From assembly GCA_963921795.1 (NCBI GenBank), contig OY997649.1, forward strand, positions 34,966,580 to 35,030,579: a DNA stretch of 64,000 nucleotides, written 5' to 3'. Source of the DNA: Nannobrachium achirus. Its lineage: Eukaryota > Chordata > Actinopteri > Myctophiformes > Myctophidae. This document shows positions 14,451-28,006 of this stretch, one piece after another. Numbering within the stretch: the first letter of the stretch is position 1; every line of letters begins with the position of its first letter. Made by a program: the position numbers and the translations under genes. The notes under the pieces were generated by a model that did not search any database, was not told the origin of the DNA, and saw only the letters and a list, made by a program, of their open reading frames with translations.

Positions 14451-15839
14451 TCCCATGATGATTATGATGATAATGACAATAGCCATATATATATTTTATA
14501 GGGCATACATGGCTCATTTTCTAAGTTATAGCTGATATTTATTCTGGTAGAATCACCCGCTTGTGGTTCCAATACAGACACCTTCTTCCCCCTTACTTCT
14601 GACAAAAATAGGTAGACCTTTGTCCTGTTTCATTTCCGAAGCCATTGTTTCTAACTCGTCTAGAAACACCTCTGCTCCAACTGCAAATGGAGACAATCCG
14701 TTGCCTGGGCAACAAACTTCTTTCCTGGTTTCTGTCCATGCAAATCCTTCTTAGAAAGGGCATAAAGTTAAGGAAGCCAATGCAGCCACTTTGCAGAGTC
14801 CATGATAGACAGGATTTAGCATTTGGAGAGAGACTCTTTATAAATAACACTGCTGGACTGCGTTGTTCTTTATCTCAGTCTGACTCTTATCTCTTTCAGA
14901 AATGTAGTCAGTGTTGGAGGGAGATCATCCTCCAATCACAGTCCAGTTTCTGTCTCTCTCATCCAGATTCATGAAAACTAGCTGCTTCTTCAAACCAAAG
15001 CACATTGTTCTTTCATCTTGAAAATTACAAAGGATGGATTGAGGTAACAACATTAAAAGCTCTAAATAATAATACCAGAGAAAAAAGAGAATTACTAGTT
15101 TGGTAAATTAAATTTACGAGAGGCTGTATGTACCCAGAGACCCTCGCGAGGGCATTTTCTCTTCGGCGGCCTTAGAGCACCCTTCTTCCTAATGGAAGGG
15201 AAGCAGAACAGATGGGACACAAATTGCACTTTCATACATCGAGGTTCAAGGCAATTTCCCCTCTGTGCCTGTGAAGTTCTCGGATTGCCTTTCCATCCTT
15301 TGAGCTTTTCACTCTTCAAAGGGCTTGGTTTGTTCAATGCTCACACTCATACACACTAACACCAGCTTGTCAAACATGGGCATACTGTATGTGTGCACAG
15401 ACATACACTCAGATGGATGCATACTGTATACACTTCTCTAAAAGAGTGTCTTATGCATTTTCATCATCACTTACAGTAGTTGTTTAGATGAATTGTTGTT
15501 TGGTCTATATGAGCACAGTGACCTGGCAAACAGCTAATTAAATGATATCTTGAGCCAAATGACCTGTTAATGATCAACAGGGATTTTAGTGCACCTAGAG
15601 CTTAATTGCGCCGCTATGCAGCCCTCACACCTATAGGGGGTGAGGACTGGGCGGGGCCTTGCAAAAATCGGCCACTTCCGCCCGCCATCTTAGTTGCTAT
15701 CTTTCTTGTAAGACTCTTGGATAAAAGGAAGCGATGACCGGAGAACAGCATTGACAGTTCGCTGGTTGTAGATAAGACTGATTGGTCAATGCAAGTGTAC
15801 TCTATTACAAGTCGAAGTCCAGTAGGCCTATTCAAAATG
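14451..15839. other. No gene seen
   Basis: A 109-codon open frame at 14645-14974 has no recognisable content. The rest is AT-rich. Confidence 0.5.
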
Positions 15840-16134
15840 TACATGAGTAAAAGTATAAAAGTATTGGTAATGGTATCAAAATGTACTTAAAGTACCAACA
15901 GTAAAAGTAGGCCTACTCATTGTGCAGAATGTCCCTTTCAAGTTATCAAAACATCTTTTGAAAATAGCATGGATCTAACATTGTAAGCTTGTAGATCGGC
16001 TATTTTCAAATGGTCAAGATATATGTATATGCTGAAGTGGTTAATGATGTTTTGTAATAGTAATCAAAAGTATAGTAGGCCTAGCATTACTAACTAAAGT
16101 TTTGAAATAAATGCAGTGGAGTAAAAGCAGGCCT
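15840..16134. repeat. GTAAAAGTA-rich dispersed repeat
   Basis: Dense AGTAAAAGTA, TACTTAAAGTACC and AGGCCTAC words typical of a dispersed fish DNA-transposon-derived repeat. It leads directly into the 432-bp duplication. Confidence 0.5.
15956..16010. repeat. Palindromic module copy 4 (short, 55 bp)
   Basis: TTTTGAAAATAGCATGGATC ... GCTTGTAGATCGGCTATTTT CAAA. The outer arms pair; the centre is degraded. It lies in a repeat rich in GTAAAAGTA words. Confidence 0.7.
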
Positions 16135-16993
16135 ACAATATTTGGATCAGAGATGTAGTGGAGAAGAAGTAAAAATATTGGCAAAGTATATATAACTCAA
16201 AAGTGTAGGCCTACTTAAGTACAGTACTTAAGTAAATATACTTAATTACTTTACACCACATAGCGTGCCTACAGCCAGTTATTGGGCCACTGCCAAGACC
16301 ACTTGCAATTTGACTCGGCCATTACTCGGTCAATTTTCATCAAAAAATAAAAATTTAAACGTGTCCATATTCACTGGAATGTCTGCTTTCATTTGCTGGT
16401 GCTCATTATTGTCTCCCAATAAAAAGATATCACGCTAAAATCTGTCCATGCATGAGCGCAGAAAGAGCACAAGCAGATCAGAACAGCCATCACATTCATC
16501 CATTGCTTTGGAAATAAAGATCGGATAATAATATAACATTCCCTATAAACAGTCGCCTAAAATGTTACAATATTTGGATCAGAGATGTAGTGGAGAAGAA
16601 GTAAAAATATTGGCAAAGTACATATAACTCAAAAGTGTACTTAAGTACAGTACTTAAGTAAATATACTTAATTACTTTACACCACATAGCGTGCCTAGCC
16701 AGTTATTGGGCCACTGCCAAGACCACTTGCAATTTGACCCGGCCATTACTCGGTCAATTTTCATCAAAAAATTAAAATTTAAACGTGTCCATATTCACTG
16801 GAATGTCTGCTTTCATTTGCTGGTGCTCATTATTGTCTCCCAATAAAAAGATATCATGCTAAAATCACGACTTCGGCTGTCCATGCATGAGCGCAGAAAG
16901 AGCACAAGCAGATCAGAACAGCCATCACATTCATCCATTGCTTTGGAAATAAAGATCGGTTTATAATAATATAACATTCCCTATAAACAGTAA
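16135..16993 (+). repeat. 432-bp tandem duplication
   Basis: 16135-16566 and 16567 to about 16993 match base for base over long runs, with small differences (for example GGCCTA missing from copy 2 near 16640, and an 11-base CACGACTTCGG insert at 16866). Each unit ends with the AGTACTTAAGTAAATATACTTAATTACTTT motif of a common fish repeat. Confidence 0.93.
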
Positions 16994-17159
16994 AATGTGT
17001 GTGATCGTTATGTTGATCAAATATGGTTTTATTGAAATGCAATCAAAGCCTAGAGCAATTGAAGTAAAAGTATCGTTGCTTGCTCAACAAGTAGAACTAG
17101 TACAGACTGATCTTGATGCATCCAAGACCTAGCAATGGCAATGGCCGCCAAAGTGGGCG

Positions 17160-17460
17160 GAGTTAAGCCCCGAATCTTGCGGTGATGTCATAACCGACAG
17201 TCCCTACACCTATACACCGCTGATCCAATCGATATGTCTCAGTTATAGTGTCAGGGTCTTTGTCAGTACCCGTTGTACCTGTATGTCTGTGTCCCTTTTG
17301 TGCCCATATATGGAGATCTCTGCATCTGGCAGTCCTTCTCCCTTTTATGCCCATATATGGAGATCCCTGAGGTCATCAGCATATGCCCATTGGAGATCCA
17401 TATATATGCCAATATATGAACATATCGGTCGGATCGGTTTTGGACAACCATATCGGGTTT
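17160..17460 (-). mobile_element. Fragment related to the Helitron-like element
   Basis: On the minus strand it contains GATCTCCATATATGGGCATAAA-type units like those at 10.8-12.2 kb, including perfect CArG boxes at 17304-17313 and 17351-17360. It is closer to the copy at 52.93-53.09 kb (shared order: CATCAGGGATCTC, ATGGGCATAAAAG, AGATGCAGAGA-like). Ends not found. Confidence 0.5.
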
Positions 17461-17576
17461 GTTTATGGTTATATCAGAGTGACGTGGGCGTGGCCTGCCT
17501 GCCTGCCGGCCAGCCTTCCTATTTTATTTTAATGGGCTAGGATGGGCTCTAAGAAATGAATGCGCATTGCCCTGTA

Positions 17577-17745
17577 GGGGGGCCTACTGGTCCAGGCGCA
17601 TACCACATAGGCATTGCCACATAAGCATGCCGGTTCGATTCCCGATCCAGATGACCTTTGCCGCGTGTCACTCCCCATTACTCTCCCCATTTCCTGTCAG
17701 TCTAGATACTGTCCTATCAATAAAGGCATAAAACCCCAAAAACAA
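17577..17745 (+). mobile_element. tRNA-derived SINE, same family
   Basis: B box GGTTCGATTCC at 17632-17642. Body GACCTTTGCCGCGTGTCACT and tail AATAAAGGCATAAAACCCC match the 29.1-kb copy. Confidence 0.9.
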
Positions 17746-18228
17746 ATCTGGTGTCCATTTGTAGACCGGTGCCTTTTCCATTTGTTCTAAAGTACAGTAA
17801 AATTCTCAGAGTTCATTTAGCTATTTGTAACTTTGAGTGAACAAATGTAACCAAATCTCTCACTCTCAGAGTTGAATTAATAATGAGGATTTTATTGTGT
17901 ACCGTATATCTGTATAATCCTTACAGCCAAAGGCGCTGCAAGATGTAAGCATGCAGCGCTCTTGTCTTTGATATCATATTAGTTTTATGATGTGCCGCTG
18001 CATGGCCCAGGTGTTAGCAGAGCTGCTGAGGAAGTCATAAAAGATCTCCAGCATTGTTTACTGCTCCATTAACAAACAAACATCAGGGCCCATTTGACTA
18101 AATACTGCTGACAGAGAATATGGTGATCAATCACCATGGCAACCATCCCCATTAATTAATATAGCGCTGGAGGCTTTAGGGATGCACGGAAGATGAGGTC
18201 ACAGTGCACAGATTTAGCTTTTAGGAGC

Positions 18229-18289
<61 letters not shown>

Positions 18290-20272
18290 GCGTGTGCGCG
18301 TGTGTGTGTGTGTGGGTGTGTGTGCGTGTGCCATCGATGGACTACCAGAAGTGTGTACACATGCACATGTCTCTTACAATCTTCAATTTCTGGCCTTTGT
18401 CCATTGTAGAGAGACGTAGCCTTGCTCTGTATAACAACCAAAGGGTTAACTGTGTCCCCAAAGCAATTACGACCAATTGTGGAGCTAGTTAGCAATTAGT
18501 GGATTAAATGTAATGAGTCTGCCGTTGTCATGGTGACAGAATTTTCGATGATGCTTGTCAAAATTAAGAGCCCTTTAAAAAGGCAGTAGTTTCAGCAGAT
18601 GCAGGCAGAGATTATGCCAGTCCATTTAGCATGATCATCACTTTTGTTTGTTATTGAATGTAATTAGCTGTTTTCGTGTTAACTATTAAAAAGAGAGCGA
18701 AAAACAACATAATCAACCTGTGACCAGCAGGCTGATTAGGCTACACTAGCACAAGGTGAACCTTCAACTGCAGATGAAAGTACCTGGTGAGGCTGATAAA
18801 GCCTAAGCAAAATTGTTTTACGCTCCTAAACGGCTTTTTTAGATATTTGAAGATATATTAGATATTAGAGTTTCACTTGACATTTTAACAATTATGTGTC
18901 CATCAGTATATGGTAATATAAATATAGTATTAAACAAGATGGTCACTAAATGGATTGAGTTTCTGACATATGGCTTGACATAGTCCAGTTAGCAGCAGCC
19001 TACCTTTGAATTTTCCACAAGCTTCTGTGCAAAGCATGCAGCTTCTGTTGGATCTGTCCTTCACTCAGTTGTCTTCCATAGTTATTAGAATGCTCAGTCA
19101 TATGCATATTGCACATATACTGTGCTGTACCATCTGTGCTTTCATCCCTCCAGGGCCAGGGCTGATATTACAATGCGAAAGCACTTATCGAGTGGTAGAA
19201 GGGATTCAAAAGTACAGCTTTTCATATCCCATGACTGCTATTTAGCCAGGATATCTGACGTTGTTGCATGCCCATTCCTCTCCCTTTATGAAACCGTCTG
19301 CGCAAACGGGGCCAGAGTCCAAAATATGATTTATGGCAGATTCATGAAGAGAGGCCGAGGGGAGAGAAACAGATTAGGTAGAAATCTGGAGAGATAAAGA
19401 TGAGACGTCTGTGCTGCCGCTGAGGGCAGTGAGACAAGCCCTGTTCGTATCAGGCTCAGAGAAATGTGCTCAGGGCCCTGACAGACAGCATCGGACCATC
19501 TCTGAGCAGAACAACTTTTTAGGGCTGACACAGACATCATCTTTCTTCTCATTTCCCAGGGCATGGGGAGGAACGTCACATCTCCAATATAGAGTCCTTA
19601 TGTGCCCATTTTGTACTTCATGTACTAACATAATGCTAAAGTAGGCTTTACTACGCCTTTGTTTCTAGGCACAGTTTCTAGGTACAGTACTGTTTCAAGG
19701 TACAGCAGGAGGGGATGTTTTCTGAAGGCCATTGTATCACCTAACAGCTAGTAACACGAGAGAAAGGTATATCATTTCGAGACATATGATGCGTTTGATG
19801 ATGCATCAGCAGCTGAAGCGTCTGATAGCAGCTGGAGAGGAGAGGTCTGATCCACTCAGCTGTGCTCATAAAGAGTGGACAGCATGATTTATCCAGCGCG
19901 CTCCTGCGCTCTACTCAGCGTCTGTGCCCTGGCAGCCACAGGAATCAACAGCAACTGAGAGGAAAGAGATAGCATAAAGATATCCCTGCCAGGAATCTAT
20001 ATTAAAACAGTCAAAAGCCACTGTCTGGCATTCTCGGAAATGGCCAATAAAATTCCCGTCATTCATGGAACGTCTGTTTCAAGTCACCTCAATATTACAT
20101 CATGCTAAAGTGCAGGGCTACGGCCATCCGATCACGCAGACATTTAGGATGTTTGTTACTGTGAAGAAAACAGCACTTGTGCTGACGAATCAACAGTAAT
20201 GCCGGGCTGATTCAGCCCTTTCTTTTTCTCCTTTCAGGTTCCATCTCCATTTCATTTCTCCCCCTCTCTCAG
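17746..20272. other. No gene seen apart from the TG tract
   Basis: Mostly complex sequence leading to the candidate exon at 20273. No other supported exon. Confidence 0.5.
18233..18330. repeat. (TG)n microsatellite with CG interruptions
   Basis: Pure to about 18283, then GTGTGCGTGTGCGCG variants. Confidence 0.98.
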
Positions 20273-20408
20273 GTATGATGACTGTCAGCCATAATGCCGG
20301 TCAGCATGAGCCCGGCTGCAGTTGAGCAGAGTGCTGGAAGGCCTGTGCGATTACCCCTGCCCCCCTGCTGTGAGTGCTGCAACCGTGGAGGGACAGAGAG
20401 CCAGAGTG
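20273..20408 (+). CDS. Candidate first coding exon, unknown protein
   Basis: A strong polypyrimidine tract and CAG (ending 20272) precede a 136-base segment closed by the donor GTGAGC at 20409. The start at 20294 has in-frame stops just upstream within the same segment, as expected for a start exon. It opens a frame of 38 codons plus one base: MPVSMSPAAVEQSAGRPVRL, then a cysteine cluster PPCCECCNRGG. I do not recognise the protein. The phase (1) fits the candidate exon at 30917. It could also be a non-coding exon or chance. No conservation or transcript evidence is available here. Confidence 0.35.
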
Positions 20409-21195
20409 GTGAGCTTTTAATACCATGCACAATAGGCCACCCCAACCCCGGACAGGCACCATATTTACACTGAGCTAAGGCTCTCTCTGAGCCTTATGAC
20501 AGAACAGGCGGAGTGATCGCCCCTCGACTCACAGCCAACAATCCATAATTCATGAGAAGAGGTAGATGGGGTGCAAACAGGGCATGCTTACTGGGGGTGG
20601 GTGGGGGGGGGGGGGGGGCACTGCCTGAGGAGTGTGTCCTGAGCCCTGTGTGTATAAGTAATTAAATGGGATTAGGTATGCGCTGAACCCATTTTCAGAG
20701 AGATTGGCTGGCAATGCCATTATTATTGGAAAGGATCAGAGTGGCTTATAGGCATTGGAAAAGAAAGGTAACTGAAGAGAGAGGTTTGAGGAGAATTATT
20801 AAAAGAGAAAAGAAAAAAAGCAGATTTTCTCAAATGTGGGTGGGTGGGAGACTAGAGGCAATCACTTCTTACGTATTCTTTCCCTCCTCAGGGGAGAGAG
20901 GTGAGAAAGACGTGGTCCAGTGGATGGATTTCTTGTGGAGGTGTGGAGGCAGACACTGCATCAAAGGCATCCAGGGGAGAATACGTTCTTACTCCACAGT
21001 CCACACCTCTGCTCTGCCCAAAACGGCCGTTTCTAATTTGTGTGACAATGCCACTGTGGATGGCACCTGATTTGCAAGAGGATGCCCTGAGCTGATCTCA
21101 TTTGAATAAGCACACATCCGAGTTATCTGGGATCAGAGGTACGAGTTCACAGACAGACTGAGCACTACCTTTCTCCTCACTAGCCTAACACCATA

Positions 21196-21283
21196 AGCCT
21201 AATTTATCGTTGTACACGACTGCATCACTCGCCCCCCCCCAAAAAGAACTGATTTTCAATGAAAAACGCAATGCAATTAGGCT
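21196..21283. mobile_element. MITE family C, decayed copy
   Basis: AGCCTAATTTATCGTTGT ... GCAATTAGGCT. Right arm eroded; no target duplication visible. Confidence 0.5.
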
Positions 21284-23689
21284 TGCACACTCTGCTAACA
21301 AGGAATCTCAGTGCGTACCTGAACTGTAATCCCAACAATGCTAACAAAACGGTCCAAACAGGATCATGTCATGTAGTCAGCACATCTTTATTCTCTATCT
21401 GAATGGATGGTAAATCCCAGCCAGCCTGCCCAACTGAAGGATGATTTCCTCCTCTTGTCAAAACAGCTGAACCTAGTTCTTGTTTGTGCCTCTTTCAGGA
21501 TTTCTTTTCCCCTTACAGAGAGAACCTTTTGGCGACAGCAACCCTGGGAGAGATGCAGAAAGCACGTCCCCTGGGGAGAAAAGCTGCCTCAGGCTTCAGA
21601 AAGCCTATTTACAACAAGCTGTGCTTGTTACTTTCATCAAAATAGAGCACTGAGCTTTTCTTCTGCCTTGTTTTTTGTGCTTTTGGCAGGAGGTTGTTAT
21701 TGTAAAGCACTGACTCCATTGTGCTCAGTGGTGCGGTGAAAGTCTGGCTGTCCACGGCCTAGGAGAAGACAGGAAGAAAGGAGAGATGCCTGGACTGAGA
21801 GGGAAGACAGCACCCTTTTTCTCCCTGGGATCCTGATCTGTCTCATGGACCTTGGTGGAGTGCCTTTCAGAGGAGTAAAGAAACCTGCTATGTCACCGAA
21901 TTTTCCCAACCTTTGATCCTCAGCTGTACTCCATCAAGTTCAATTAGAGGATCGGTGGTCTCTGGCGGGCACGTTTGTCATAATCTATTGGGTACGGCGC
22001 ATTCCAGATATTGAAGGAGAGGACAGAAAATCAATAGGCTGGATTGGGCTGCCAGGCCCAGAGGGAGGTCTCCTTACCCTGGCTTGTGTGGCTCAGGCTC
22101 AACTCGTCTCCATCAAGGCTTTCTTTCTACTGCTCTCTCGGCCATCAAATTGAATTTGATCAAAAGGTTTCAGGAAAAAAAGAACAATATATAATGTAAA
22201 GCTTTTGTTTTCGCACGCACGCACAAGCACGCACACATATGACCCTGTAGATAAAGATGTAATCTCATACAATCAAAGTTATTTATCTTTACAAAAATAC
22301 ACCGTCTGAGGTTATCATTCATTAGTGCACCAGAAGATTTGACATGCCACTACATTTTGTAAAATATTTTCTTGATGTACGTAAATGCGCTTAGCAAGGT
22401 GGGTGAAATGATAATACAGTATCCAACAACAAATAATGAAATTCTAATAATCACAACGAGAAAAGATCTTTGATTCATACGAGTTGGTGGTGGCAGCCTC
22501 GCCTCTTCTTCAACACGGAGCAGAGGGGAGAAAGAAACTGTGGGAGGAATCAAGGTCATTGACTCCTTGACAACCGATCCATCTGTGAGGTATTATCATT
22601 TCATTACCTGCACACGTCAATAGCCACTGCTGTTTTTCTTTTTGACTCCATTTCCATAGGAACTATTGATTCATTGTTTGTTAGGGCCAATCTTTCCTGG
22701 ACGATTACCTCTTAATGGTGCAATATGACTGGCAGCTGCTTTGTCTGAAAAATCTCGCTCTCTGACTATCTCTCTTTTGTCACTCTGTATGTGTTTGTGT
22801 GCATGTGTGTGTGTCTTTCGTGTATGTGAGTGTCAGGCTATAGGCACTGTCCTATTCCTCTATAGCTATTATCTTTGAAAGAATATGCCATTCTCCCATA
22901 GGGTTGGGAGTCCCATATACATGAGTAATTGTTTAGTGGATGTGGTTATTATCGCTGACAGTGTCAACCTCCCTGCTCTGTATCACACTCCGTGTTACCT
23001 GCTACCTCTCTGTCGCTCTATGACTTCCCTACTGTTTCCTCTCAAGTATGTAGAACAAAAAAGGAAAGAAATATGCCCCAAAGGAGGCAGTCCACCTAAA
23101 AATCTATAAAGTCCTCCATCAAAATCATCTCCCTTGCTTTATGAGGACATTAATCTGCTGGTGCAGTGCTCTGCTCTTCAAAGCACCTTGACAATGAGAA
23201 TGTCCTTTTTTCCCCTCCTGCTGGGGTTTCTTGTGTGCTTTGTTTTACCTGAATCACAACAGTTTATCAAACAGAGGCTAAAGAAAAAAAGTGCAAGAAG
23301 GAAGGGACACACTATTGGAGAGAAATAAAGGATGGCTGAGATGCAGGGAGATCGACAGCGAGGCATAGAGGAAGAGAGAGGGGAGAGAACTGCTTCTGAG
23401 TAACAGCCCTGCCAAAATAAACCCTCTGAGGGAAAACAAAATATCCTGCGAAATAAAACTTGAGCCTCCCCTTCCAAAAACGCTGAAACCTTCATCTATT
23501 ACCCTCAAGTGTCAGATAAATGTCTGCAGGAGATGGAGGAGTTGCCCTTGGAGTTGTGCTTTTTCTGCCTAAACTCTATACCTGGCCCCACCACCCCCTC
23601 CTACACAGTCAGACATACTCTTGACACACACCTCCATAGTGTAGTTGGGGCCGTCGACGGCGTCGAGTAAAAGATAAGCGGTTGGGTCA

Positions 23690-24200
23690 CAGTTCAGGGT
23701 GTTTTAATTGGCTGTCTGTGGGAGGATGGAGTGATATGCATGCAGCTATACTGCGCAGGGTTTAATAACACATCATGCCACAGAGCAGGAACTTTGGGAG
23801 GAAGCAGGGAAATAATAATAAAATAAGGCGTTTTCCCACAAGCGCAGGAAGCAGTGGAGTGGGTTCCTTAAAATGAAGCACGTTAGTCATGATGAATGCA
23901 GCTCACGAAAGCTCCCCATCCACCATTACAATCAGATTCATCACTGGCCGCGTTCGCCCGCTCCAGTAAAATGTGCCACAGAGATTATTTACGACACATG
24001 GAAGGCACTGCCCTATCCTTTAACAGTCCCGCCGGTGTGGAGAGTGCTACCGGGAACTCGAGCGGAGCTGAGCCAGTGGCACCGCTCCGTTTAGTAAATA
24101 AATTAAGTGGGTAAATGAGGGCGGCAAGCAGTAGGAGCAGAACCCCACTCCCGTTAATTACGCCCTTGGCTGCAGCTCTGGGACTCCTGAGCTAACAGGT
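23690..24200. other. Low-repeat segment, possible conserved non-coding DNA
   Basis: Complex, repeat-free sequence with TAATTGG, TATGCATGCA and TTAATTACG words like developmental enhancers. Conservation cannot be tested here. Confidence 0.2.
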
Positions 24201-24893
24201 GGGGCCCGGGTTACTGATGGTTCCAGGTGGGCTTGCCAAAGCAGGTCTTTTCATGTGTGACACTCAGGGTCTCTGAGACTTGCAGAAAATCGAACTGGGG
24301 GTCGAGTTCTAAGGTGGGGATGGAGAGAGGACAGATAAAACGGGGGCGGGATATTCTACGCATGGGAAGCTCCACTCCAGTCGTTTCATTTAACAGCCTG
24401 TCCTTTTTCTTTTTTTTAAGACTTGGTTCGTAATCACAGATGAGAGATGCGAACATCAAACGAGACGAGCGACTTCGGTCTTTGCAGTCGCCTAATAAAA
24501 AAGCAAACAAGCGATAAATAAAAGGGAATTTTATAGAAGGGCGTCTGTCGGGGTTCACGGGGACGAGGTGGGGAAAGGGGTGGGCAGAGGAAAGGGGGGG
24601 GGGGGGACGCAGGAGACATCAGAGAGTACATTGCATGACATCGCCTATTAGAAACACAATGTGCTGCTATTTAAATGTCATGGTATAGGAGCAGGTTGGC
24701 TGGAAGAAGAGCTGCTATGACAGCTCGTAATGAGATCCTTTGATGTGGCAGATGAGGGGGGATCTTAATGAGGAAGAGGGCCCTCTGGGGAGGAGGCCAG
24801 ACCTCCTCCACTCCCACAGCACGGGAGAGAGAAGCTGCTCCACACAGTGACCAGGCAGGACCTTTACACACAGAGAGGAGGAATCCTTTATCA

Positions 24894-25364
24894 TAGGGGT
24901 CTTCAACGTTTTCAGGCCAAGGACCCCCCCCTAGTTGAGAGAGAGATGAAGCAGGGACCCGTGCAACCTTTTCATAGATTCCAAAATTATATAGTTTCAT
25001 CGTTTGACAGCACAATCATCAGTGTACATTTTTGGATTTCAATTCAATGGAAGTCAATTAGTGTTTTCAGATATTTAACCACCTGAGCCGTCATTTCCTA
25101 ATAAACTTGACCTTTCACTATGTACTTAGTCTGCTTTTTTCCCCTCTACACCAAACCCCTTTGCCGAAAATAGCCGGTCTACAAGCTCACAACGCCTCGC
25201 AGCACGAGGCATTGTGAGCTTGTAGATCTGCTATTTTTGGCTAAAGTTCTCAGAATATGGACACTAGGGTTCAAGTCGTTAAAAAGGATTGGAAGATTTG
25301 GAGGACCCCTGTAGTAACTCTGAGGACCCCCTATGGGTCCCGGACCCCCTGTTGAAGACCCCTG
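24894..25364. mobile_element. hAT MITE, family A (471 bp)
   Basis: Terminal repeats TAGGGGTCTTCAACG... and ...GTTGAAGACCCCTG. Perfect 8-bp target duplication CTTTATCA at 24886-24893 and 25365-25372. No transposase. It carries the palindromic module at 25164-25240. It is the same family as 41174-41646, inverted. Confidence 0.93.
25164..25240. repeat. Palindromic module copy 1
   Basis: Arms of 36 bases (CCGAAAATAGCCGGTCTACA... and its near-complement ending GCTATTTTTGG) around a 5-base loop CAGCA, inside the hAT family A element. Confidence 0.9.
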
Positions 25365-25698
25365 CTTTATCAAATACTTTGTGCTCTGATATTCCATTTC
25401 GTGTGTGCATGTGCATTTGAGTGTGTGAGAGCGAAAGAGACAGCGTGTGCGTGTGTACGTGCATGCACGCGTGCCATGCCGCGTGCATAGGTGTGCATGT
25501 GTGTGTGTGTTCAATGTACACATACACACTGCAGGTTCATTGAACTGAAGTGCTGTACTGTGTGTCCAAACCAGGTGTCCATAAGGGCTCTACTACTATG
25601 GCAATAACAAGAAACATTCACCTGCTGTCTCACTGCAGCCTTTACATGGGTCAGGCCATCAAAATAATGCATCAGCTTCTTACAGCATGTGTCTAAGT

Positions 25699-25880
<182 letters not shown>

Positions 25881-26156
25881 AGGAAAGGACCAAGGGAACT
25901 AAAGAAAAAAGTGCACACAAACACACACAGGCTTGAAAGCTACACATGAAACTCTGCTTGATGTTTTTTTTTCCCATGGCAAACAAAAGCACAAAGAAAG
26001 AGGAATAATTTGACAGGAATAATGAATGTGACAATGTGCATTCTGGGGCCTTGTACTTTTGACATCCCAGAGTGAGGCAGTGTTATTGAAGCTTACTTTG
26101 AAGGCAAGGGCAGAACAATAATCAAGGGCTGGTTCTGGGAACATATACGTAGCTCA

Positions 26157-26317
26157 TGCCCCATTTATACTTGGTTGTGTATCGTGTCTCGCACCAAAGA
26201 TAGCCAATCTATACAACAATACAACCAAAAATGCATCCTGCTGGGATGCGTTATAAGCTTGTAGATCTGCTATTTTATATTCACAGCACTGGCATGCAAC
26301 TAAGTATAAATCAGGCT
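26157..26317. mobile_element. MITE family C (161 bp) with module arm
   Basis: Ends TGCCCCATTTATACTTGG / AAGTATAAATCAGGCT, with 3-base duplication TCA at 26154-26156 and 26318-26320. The centre holds a module arm (AAGCTTGTAGATCTGCTATTTT at about 26255). TNA duplication and end sequence suggest a PIF/Harbinger-like MITE (inference). Confidence 0.75.
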
Positions 26318-27985
26318 TCAGCAGCACAAGGTGTTCTCTCTGATTGAAAACAAATTGGTTTTATTATCACTGTCATCTTACATGATCTTACATACCAAAG
26401 AGCATAGGTGGGCTTTGATTTTTGGGGGGAATGCATGAACACAGAATGCTTTCATCGCAGAGAGGCTTGTTTTCCCCCAAACTGTTCTACAGTAGTTTCC
26501 TTACTTTCAACTAGGTTGAGCCAGGTTATCTTGAGATGATCAAGGCTCCTTTTGTTTGTTTTTCATCTCGACATCTGGCCAGGTGTTGGATTATCAACAA
26601 AGCCAGACAGTCTCCCATGTAGTGGAACAATGCAGTTCTGAATTATCAGATGTCCTGAATTAAATCAGAGCTGATCATGTGTCTTTGCCCCATGGGCCAA
26701 CAAGAGGCACCAAATATAGTCTAGTGAGCCATTGTTTTGTAATGGGACAAATGTGCGAAGGTTATCAGGAAGATCATCAGCGACTCATCAGGCTGGAGAA
26801 CAAGAAAGGTCATGAAGGGAAAGTCAAACGACCATGTTTTTGTGGTGTGGACAACAACATTAGGATATTTACAGTCAACGTTCAAGAGCGGAGAGCTGCA
26901 TTTCACTTGGAAAGTCGTGAGCTCAGAGGATCATCAAAGCAACAACTGCCACAACGTGGCGTGTGTGGGCTCGTGTGTCACACCTCATTTCCTCGGAGTC
27001 TTCATGCCTGTTGGCAGGCAAATGACTCGGGGCAAACACTCACATTTACACACCAGAGGTTACGTGCCATTCTCTCCTTTCTCATGGTGCAGCATTCCCA
27101 TCGGGTTGGCCATGTATGTAAAGCTTTAACATGTAGACAACCAAAGTGATGCCATCAAAGAATTAGCGCTAGACTCCTGGGAAAAAGTGTCTTAACGAAG
27201 TAATAACACAACACGAATAAAGGTAATGAATTATCCAGTATTTCTGTTAAAGGTACAATCGTTAAGTTTGATGTCCTTTTTTAACTAAGAGAAGTATCTT
27301 TCGTCCAATTCAGTGCAGTGTTCTTCAAATAACTTTATTGACATTGTCAACCAGTTGGTGTGCTACACCAGGGTCTATGTGCTAGTTATATTGCAGACTA
27401 TACCATACAGATGTATGTTAAAATAACATTTGATTCATTAAAATACGTTTTAGAATGTAGCTTTAAAGGTCAGAGATTAATACCATATACACCAGTACAG
27501 TATAAGATGCTAATCATTCGTTATTCTGCTGGTCACTTAAAATTGTCAATCACAAAATCCACTTCTGGACTGTAAATGCATTTTTTGATCTAAGGGGAAC
27601 CTGGCCTTGGGGTGCCAATGGGGTTACTGAAAATGTCCAATGGCCATCATTTCTTTCAGCACTTTGTTCTCTGTGCAAGTTGCTTCTGTGCTTTATCACA
27701 GGGCTGTAAACACCACGGCAACCAGCACCACAGGCCAACGAGGGCATGGCAGGGGGGGATGGGAGCTCCAGCTGGGAAGCTCAATTTACCCACAGGCCTC
27801 AGCTTATGAGGCTGCTTCTGCATGAGTTTCACTTCCTGCTCTCCATCCTGACAGCGGGAGAGAGTCTCTAAATCTTCCGTCCAACAACACCTCTCCTCCC
27901 AGGACGAGGTTCCCACCCTGGCCGTCCCGATACCCCCCGCTTGCTACAGCTGTGACCTCAGAGCACTCGCTGCACCGCACGGCGC

Positions 27986-28006
27986 GGGGGGGGGGGGGGG
28001 GGGGGG
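27986..28006 (+). repeat. Poly-G run (21 G)
   Basis: Uninterrupted G, capable of quadruplex formation. Shorter G-runs occur near 20606-20618 and 24594-24606. Confidence 0.95.

Larger units (their letters stand above)
20409..24885. other. Possible intron, low in repeats
   Basis: If the plus-strand gene model is right this is its first intron. It contains one decayed MITE, G-runs and the possible conserved segment at 23690-24200. Confidence 0.35.

Noticed and set aside
20890..20905. Micro-exon between CTCCTCAG and GTGAGAAAG
   Set aside because: Only nine bases long, with no frame or conservation support.
26679..27149. 156-codon open frame, with a second open frame overlapping
   Set aside because: No recognisable domain, no splice context, and the two overlapping frames show that openness here is due to composition.
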